From assembly GCA_947571115.1 (NCBI GenBank), contig CANOWW010000007.1:16963-80962 (forward strand): 64,000 bases of DNA, read 5' to 3'. The notes under the pieces were generated by a model, which was not told where the DNA came from, searched no databases, and saw only the letters and a list, made by a program, of their open reading frames with translations. The translations under genes and the position numbers were made by a program. Below are positions 59,583-64,000 of this stretch, piece by piece (positions within the stretch are counted from its first letter, which is position 1; each line of letters begins with the position of its first letter). Origin of the DNA: an uncultured Clostridium sp. (GTDB lineage Bacteria > Bacillota > Clostridia > TANB77 > CAG-508).

Positions 59583-59873
59583 ATGGCAGATATTTCTAAA
59601 GAAGAGATTATTCATATAGCAAAATTGGCAATGCTTCATTTAACAGATGCCGAAATTGACAGATATACGCAAGATATGCAGGAAATTTTGAGCTATGCAG
59701 AAATGATTAATCAATTAGATACATCGAATATAGATGAAACCATTGGTGCAGCAGAGCAAAAAAATGTATTTAGAAAAGACGAAGTGGTGGCATTTGAAAA
59801 TCGAGATATTTTGTTGCAAAATGCACCAACGCAAGAGGAAGGAATGTTTCAAATTCCAAAAGTGATTAATTAA
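59583..59873 (+). CDS. gatC: Asp/Glu-tRNA amidotransferase subunit C
   Basis: 96 aa. [47 protein letters not shown] matches GatC, which wraps around GatA and joins it to GatB. FRKDEVV and the end FQIPKVIN are the usual family parts. First gene of gatCAB; an AGGAGG site and a 17-bp gap separate it from gatA. Confidence 0.95.
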   Translation: MADISKEEIIHIAKLAMLHLTDAEIDRYTQDMQEILSYAEMINQLDTSNIDETIGAAEQKNVFRKDEVVAFENRDILLQNAPTQEEGMFQIPKVIN

Positions 59874-59890
59874 AGGAGGAATGCTTAAAA

Positions 59891-61360
59891 ATGGAACTTT
59901 ATGAATTAACTGTTCATGAATTAGTGGACAAATTAGAAAAAAATGAAATAACATCTGAGGAAATTGTAAAAAGTTATTTTGAGCGCATTAGGGAAAAAGA
60001 TGGCGCTGTCAAAGCCTACATTACGACATTGGAAGAGCAAGCGATGCAACAAGCCAAAGAAGTGGATGCCAAAAGAAAAGCAGGAGAAAAACTGGGAAAA
60101 TTTGCAGGAATTCCAATTGCTATAAAAGATAATATGTGTATTACTGGCACAAAGACGACTTGTGGTTCAAAAATGTTGGAGAATTTTGTGGCACCGTATG
60201 ATGCGACTGTTATCGAAAAATTGAATCAAGAAAATATGATTTACTTAGGAAAATTGAATATGGACGAGTTTGCGATGGGAAGTTCAACAGAGACGTCAAG
60301 TTTTTTTGAAACCCATAATCCTTGGGATTTATCAAGAGTGCCGGGAGGTTCGTCAGGTGGAAGTGCAGCAGCTGTAAGTGCCAATATGGCGCCTTGGACT
60401 TTAGGAAGCGATACAGGTGGTTCTATTCGTCAGCCAGCAGGTTTATGTGGCGTAGTTGGCTTAAAACCAACCTATGGATTGGTTTCGAGATTTGGTTTGA
60501 TTGCTTATGCATCATCACTTGACCAAATTGGTCCAATTACAAAAGATGTGACAGATAGTGCTCACTTATTGAATTTAATTGCTGGGCATGACGAAAAGGA
60601 TACAACCTCAAGTAATATGCCGAAAAAGGATTATACAACGAGCCTTGTGAATGATGTAAAAGGCATGAAAATAGGAGTTCCAAGAGAATATTTGGGAGAA
60701 GGAACCAGCGCAGAAGTCAAAGAAGAAATGTTTGAGGTGATAAAGAAGTATCAAGAGCTTGGCGCGACGGTGGAAGAATGTTCATTAGATGTTGGAAAAT
60801 ATGCGTCTGCTGCTTATTATATGATAGCGTGTGCGGAGGCCAGTTCTAATTTGGGAAGATTTGACGGGATTCGCTATGGATATAGAAGTGGGAAATTCAG
60901 CAATTTGAAGGATATTTATAAAAATTCGAGAAGTGAAGGTTTTGGTGCGGAAGTCAAAAGAAGAATTATTTTGGGAACCTATGTGCTAAGTTCTGGTTAT
61001 TATGATGCCTATTACAAAAAGGCGCAAAAGGTGCGAACTTTAATCAAAAATGCGTATGGCGAGTTATTTGAGCAATATGATTTGTTGCTAACACCGGTTT
61101 CTCCAACAACAGTGTTTAAATTAGGAGAAAAAATGGCAAGTCCGTTAGAAATGTATATGGCGGATATTTGTACGGTTCCAGTTAATATTGGCGGTTTGCC
61201 GGGCATGAGTGTGCCATGTGGGGTGGATTCAAAAGGATTGCCAATTGGCTTCCAGTTAATTGCAAAGCCATTTGCAGAAGAAACCATTTTCCGTGCAGCC
61301 TACACATATGAGCAAAACACAAATTTTAGAGAGAAAAATCAACCAACATTTAAAGGGTAA
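59891..61360 (+). CDS. gatA: Asp/Glu-tRNA amidotransferase subunit A
   Basis: 489 aa amidase. Catalytic parts: [10 protein letters not shown] (Lys), [15 protein letters not shown] (cis-Ser) and [13 protein letters not shown] (nucleophilic Ser). It releases ammonia from glutamine for GatB. It has the usual C-terminal [15 protein letters not shown]. Full length. Confidence 0.97.
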   Translation: MELYELTVHELVDKLEKNEITSEEIVKSYFERIREKDGAVKAYITTLEEQAMQQAKEVDAKRKAGEKLGKFAGIPIAIKDNMCITGTKTTCGSKMLENFVAPYDATVIEKLNQENMIYLGKLNMDEFAMGSSTETSSFFETHNPWDLSRVPGGSSGGSAAAVSANMAPWTLGSDTGGSIRQPAGLCGVVGLKPTYGLVSRFGLIAYASSLDQIGPITKDVTDSAHLLNLIAGHDEKDTTSSNMPKKDYTTSLVNDVKGMKIGVPREYLGEGTSAEVKEEMFEVIKKYQELGATVEECSLDVGKYASAAYYMIACAEASSNLGRFDGIRYGYRSGKFSNLKDIYKNSRSEGFGAEVKRRIILGTYVLSSGYYDAYYKKAQKVRTLIKNAYGELFEQYDLLLTPVSPTTVFKLGEKMASPLEMYMADICTVPVNIGGLPGMSVPCGVDSKGLPIGFQLIAKPFAEETIFRAAYTYEQNTNFREKNQPTFKG

Positions 61361-61442
61361 GAGCGATGTTCATATCCCCCCATAATAGAGAAGAACGAGG
61401 GACTATGTCCAGAGAAAATGATATAAAAACAAGGAGGTTAAT

Positions 61443-62885
61443 ATGTCAAAAGAAGATTATGAAATGGTAATTGGTTTGGAAGTGCATTGTGAGCTTTCGA
61501 CTAAAACAAAAATATTTTGTAGTTGCCAAAATGAATTTGGTGGCGAGCCTAATATGCATTGCTGCCCAATTTGTATGGCAATGCCGGGAACATTACCTGT
61601 TTTGAACGAAAAAGTTGTAGAATATGCAGTCAAAGCGGGGCTTGCTACGAATTGTACAATTTCGCAAAATAGCAAAAATGACCGAAAAAATTATTTTTAC
61701 CCAGATTTGCCAAAAGCCTACCAAATTTCGCAATATGACATGCCATTGTGTCAAAATGGGTATGTCACGATTGAAACAGAAGAAGGCGAAAAAAAGATAC
61801 GTTTATTGCGTATTCACATCGAGGAAGATGCTGGAAAATTGAACCATGACGATTATGGAAGAGGCACTTTTGTGGATTTAAACAGAGCTGGCGTTCCGCT
61901 GATTGAGTGCGTTTCAGAGCCAGATTTGCGTAGTCCAGAGGAGGCGGAAGCGTATCTTAGAAAATTGAAATCGATCTTTGAATATATTGGAATTTCGGAT
62001 TGCAAAATGCAAGAAGGTTCTCTTCGCGCGGACGTGAACGTTTCTGTTCGCAAAAAGGGAGCAAAGGAATTTGGAACAAGAACAGAATGTAAAAATATGA
62101 ATTCTTTCCGCAGCATTGTTCGCGAGATTGAGTATGAAGCAAATCGTCAAATTGAAGCGCTTGAAAATGGCGAAGTTGTGGAGCAGGAGACGCTTCGTTG
62201 GGACGATATTTCTGGCAGAACGTTCTCCATGAGAGACAAAGAAGATGCAGAAGATTATCGCTATTTCCCAGACCCAGATTTGGTGGCAATTAAATTGTCT
62301 GACGAATATATTGAAAATATTAAAAATGCTTTGCCAGAGTTGCCAGAGTCGCGCAAAAAGCGATATTTGGAAGAATATCAGCTAATTCCGAAGGCGGCGA
62401 ATTTTGTGACAAGTTCAAAATATTATTCCGATATGTTTGAAGAGGCAATTCAGGTTTGCAAAAATCCAAAAACGGCAAGCAATTTGATGATGTCCGAAAT
62501 TGCGAGAATTTTGAATGAGCGAGAAGAGGAGCCGGAAAATATTCCATTTACAGGAAAAGAATTGGGCGAGTTGGTGGAGCTAATTGACAAAGGCACGATT
62601 AGTTCAAGCATCGCGAAAAGGGTTTTGGAGGAATTGTTTGTTCATCCAAATGCTGCGCCAAGCCAGATTATTGAGCAAAAAGGCTGGGTTCAAATTTCAG
62701 ATGAAGGAGCTATGAAGGAAGTTGTTGGCAAAATTTTGGCGGCTAATCCTCAGTCAATTGCAGACTACAAAGCTGGAAAAGATAGGGCTTTGGGATTTTT
62801 GGTAGGACAAGCTATGAAGGAAACAAAAGGAAAAGCTAATCCACAATTGCTGAACAAATTATTTTTAGAGGAATTGAAGAAGTAG
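61443..62885 (+). CDS. gatB: Asp/Glu-tRNA amidotransferase subunit B
   Basis: 480 aa, AAGGAGG site. Signature MVIGLEVHCELSTKTKIFCSC and CPICMAMPGTLPVLN with zinc-binding Cys, YFYPDLPKAYQISQ, RIHIEEDAGKL, DFNRAG-like DLNRAGVPLIE, and a C-terminal YqeY-like tail. It phosphorylates and amidates Glu-tRNA-Gln or Asp-tRNA-Asn. An 82-bp gap with no clear terminator precedes it. The genome therefore probably uses the indirect route to Gln-tRNA or Asn-tRNA. Confidence 0.97.
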   Translation: MSKEDYEMVIGLEVHCELSTKTKIFCSCQNEFGGEPNMHCCPICMAMPGTLPVLNEKVVEYAVKAGLATNCTISQNSKNDRKNYFYPDLPKAYQISQYDMPLCQNGYVTIETEEGEKKIRLLRIHIEEDAGKLNHDDYGRGTFVDLNRAGVPLIECVSEPDLRSPEEAEAYLRKLKSIFEYIGISDCKMQEGSLRADVNVSVRKKGAKEFGTRTECKNMNSFRSIVREIEYEANRQIEALENGEVVEQETLRWDDISGRTFSMRDKEDAEDYRYFPDPDLVAIKLSDEYIENIKNALPELPESRKKRYLEEYQLIPKAANFVTSSKYYSDMFEEAIQVCKNPKTASNLMMSEIARILNEREEEPENIPFTGKELGELVELIDKGTISSSIAKRVLEELFVHPNAAPSQIIEQKGWVQISDEGAMKEVVGKILAANPQSIADYKAGKDRALGFLVGQAMKETKGKANPQLLNKLFLEELKK

Positions 62886-62891
62886 GAAATT

Positions 62892-63461
62892 ATGAAAAAT
62901 TTAGTTATTTTAGGTGCATCTAGGGCAGGAAAGTCTACGCTGGCATATACCATCAATAAAATTTATCCGAATTATCAAATTTTAACAGGTGACGCGGTTA
63001 GAAGAGCATTCCAAGATATATTTCCACGAATGGGAATTAATAATTATAATGGGAAAGGGATGAAGGAGGATTTTGCAAAGTTTTCGGCGTGTTTATTTAA
63101 AACTCATATAAAAGATAATCAAGGTGTTTATCAATACATTTTTGATAGTTGTGATATATCAGCAGAAAATGCAGTAAGATTTTTTCAAGATAATTCTACC
63201 ATAATAGTATTTTTAGGATATACACAATTGGTGGCAGAGCAAGCATTTCAGAATTATAGAAAATATGAAAAAGAAACTGATTGGACAGTCAGAAAAACAG
63301 ATGAAGAATTATTAGATTTTGCTGAAAAATGGGTTGAAAAAAGTAAAATTTTTAAGCAAGATTGTGAAAAATTTAAGATAAGGTATGTTGATACATCGTA
63401 TAATCGAGAAAAGGTGTTAGATAATTTGATTAAAGAATTAACAGAAGAATTGAAGAAGTAA
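62892..63461 (+). CDS. P-loop kinase-like protein
   Basis: 189 aa. Walker A in LVILGASRAGKSTLAYTI (residues about 3-20), GDAVRRAFQDIFPRMGIN and a central FDSCDISAENAVRF, then FLGYTQLVAEQAFQNYRKYEKETDW. This is the nucleoside-kinase or AAA_33 style fold; substrate unknown. Only 6 bp after gatB, so probably in the same transcript. Confidence 0.75.
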   Translation: MKNLVILGASRAGKSTLAYTINKIYPNYQILTGDAVRRAFQDIFPRMGINNYNGKGMKEDFAKFSACLFKTHIKDNQGVYQYIFDSCDISAENAVRFFQDNSTIIVFLGYTQLVAEQAFQNYRKYEKETDWTVRKTDEELLDFAEKWVEKSKIFKQDCEKFKIRYVDTSYNREKVLDNLIKELTEELKK

Positions 63462-63507
63462 AATCCACTAACCCTTTATTATATCATATTTTTGAGATTT
63501 TGTCAAC

Positions 63508-63576
63508 TTGACATTTACATAAAAGTGTGATATAATAAAAGGTGGAGCCATTGTTTAGAAATGGCTCTATTTTTTA
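63508..63576 (+). ncRNA. Promoter followed at once by a terminator hairpin, candidate short RNA
   Basis: TTGACA, 17-bp spacer, TATAAT (63508-63536), then GGAGCCATT/AAATGGCTCT around a short loop and ATTTTTT (63543-63575). A transcript would be only about 35-40 nt. It may be a small RNA or a decoy/insulator. Confidence 0.4.
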
Positions 63577-63585
63577 CAAAATAGT

Positions 63586-63614
63586 TTGACATACGTAGTT
63601 TAATATGGTAAAAT
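63586..63614 (+). promoter_or_regulatory. Promoter upstream of the HigB-like remnant
   Basis: TTGACA, 17-bp spacer, TAAAAT. Confidence 0.7.
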
Positions 63615-63735
63615 GTCTATGATTTAGTCAAAAATTCTGGTAGTTTCTACTAAAATATCAAAAAAAATAAAATAATATATTGATTTTTGATAACAAATAT
63701 GTTATCATATAAATACGATATGGAAAGGACATCAT

Positions 63736-63906
63736 ATGTATGAAATAATTTTTTATAAAAATGCAAAAGGAGAAAGCGAAATACAGGAATATTTAGAAAA
63801 ATTGAGGAACAAAACAGATAAAAATAGTAAAGTGAATTTTGCTAAAATAAATGCTTGTATAGAATTATTAAAAAAGTATGGTACTGTTGTGTTACAATAC
63901 GTGTGA
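63736..63906 (+). pseudogene. Truncated HigB/RelE-like toxin (Gp49 family)
   Basis: 56 aa, GGAAAGGA site. MYEIIFYKNAKGESEIQEYLEKLRNKT, then KINACIELLKKYGT is the first half of phage-derived Gp49/HigB-type mRNA interferases, which run to about 110 residues. The frame ends at VVLQYV where homologues go on with the beta-sheet core, exactly where a hairpin begins. No HigA antitoxin follows in the window. Probably interrupted by an insertion or deletion. Confidence 0.65.
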
Positions 63907-63954
63907 AACAAAAATAAGTTATAAAAAACTTATTAAGTTTCACACTATTTTTTT
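63901..63954 (+). terminator. Hairpin with T run replacing the toxin 3' end
   Basis: GTGTGAAAC/GTTTCACAC and an inner AATAAGTT/AACTTATT, both perfect, then TATTTTTTT. Confidence 0.7.
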
Positions 63955-63993
63955 GTCTCTAATGTTTCCCCGTTAGAGACAATTAAGGGGAAA
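63953..63993 (+). other. Possible H-type pseudoknot at the window end
   Basis: TTGTCTCTAA and TTAGAGACAA are a perfect 10-bp stem; its 10-nt loop contains TTTCCCC, which is complementary to GGGGAAA at 63987-63993. Both pairings can coexist. The element continues past the window. Confidence 0.45.
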
Positions 63994-64000
63994 ATAATTG

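Noticed and set aside
1..64000. CRISPR array
   Set aside because: No series of equal repeats with unique spacers was seen; the short tandem repeats at 26781 and 36967 lack spacers.

Overview
The window is AT-rich chromosomal DNA from a low-GC, spore-forming member of the Bacillota, most likely an uncultured gut-type Clostridia. Pointers are canonical TTGACA/TATAAT promoters with AGGAGG ribosome sites, a T-box leader on ileS, GatCAB, the MEP-pathway gene dxr, CotF-type coat proteins, GdpP, VanZ and VanY. Genus cannot be set from sequence alone.

Region 1 (1-21337) is accessory. A cell-wall lysin gene (M15-type peptidase plus peptidoglycan-binding domain) has been split by an integrative mobilizable element of about 19.66 kb. 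Element ends can be placed: GTAACAC at 1371-1377 (attL) and 21026-21032 (attR). Joining the outer flanks restores one lysin reading frame; joining the inner flanks gives a 23-bp attP made of two perfect 11-bp arms around one base. The element has a mobilization backbone (HTH replication-type protein, ParB-like protein, TnpV, relaxase), then a defence-like cargo: a C5-methyltransferase with a predicted PD-(D/E)XK endonuclease and a DUF6998-like protein; a DUF6414-like / NERD-helicase / DUF2290-like cluster; a Fic protein under a palindromic operator; a YobI/KAP-type NTPase split in two genes; and a divergent DUF6076-like zinc-ribbon protein. It ends with its own large serine integrase, whose 3' end changes on integration. 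A second, frameshifted serine recombinase sits left of attL in the same lysin gene.

Region 2 (21338-37208) is mixed core and accessory: a frameshifted dxr, a frameshifted pilin-like/leucine-rich-repeat surface protein, a class B penicillin-binding protein, a DUF5343-like gene behind an 8-bp tandem repeat, a many-helix candidate structured RNA with a small ORF, SodC, MATE, a PHP phosphatase, a YjjX-type NTPase, coat proteins, a nitroreductase/AraC pair, a HerA-like ATPase with a Cys-rich partner, and a truncated vWA gene.

Region 3 (37209-54900) is an envelope region: galactofuranose precursor and glycosyltransferase genes, two secreted lysozyme-like proteins, paralogous membrane proteins, a HEPN-like gene, tRNA-Cys, a MazG-type enzyme, a small leucine-rich-repeat protein, a gene whose 3' part looks like the variable region of a diversity-generating retroelement (DGR) and which lies between two identical 76-bp repeats, a two-component system with a secreted third gene, a CofE-like protein, VanY and GdpP. 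Region 4 (54901-64000) is mostly housekeeping: rpsT, T-box-ileS, vanZ, gatCAB, a P-loop kinase-like gene, and a truncated HigB-like toxin beside a possible pseudoknot.

Best candidates for something new are the DGR-like target gene with no reverse transcriptase in view, the DUF6414/NERD-helicase/DUF2290 cluster, the structured RNA at 27664-27812, and the integrase whose C-terminus is rewritten by integration. Three single-base insertions, each just before a GG of a glycine codon, break otherwise normal genes and may be assembly errors.
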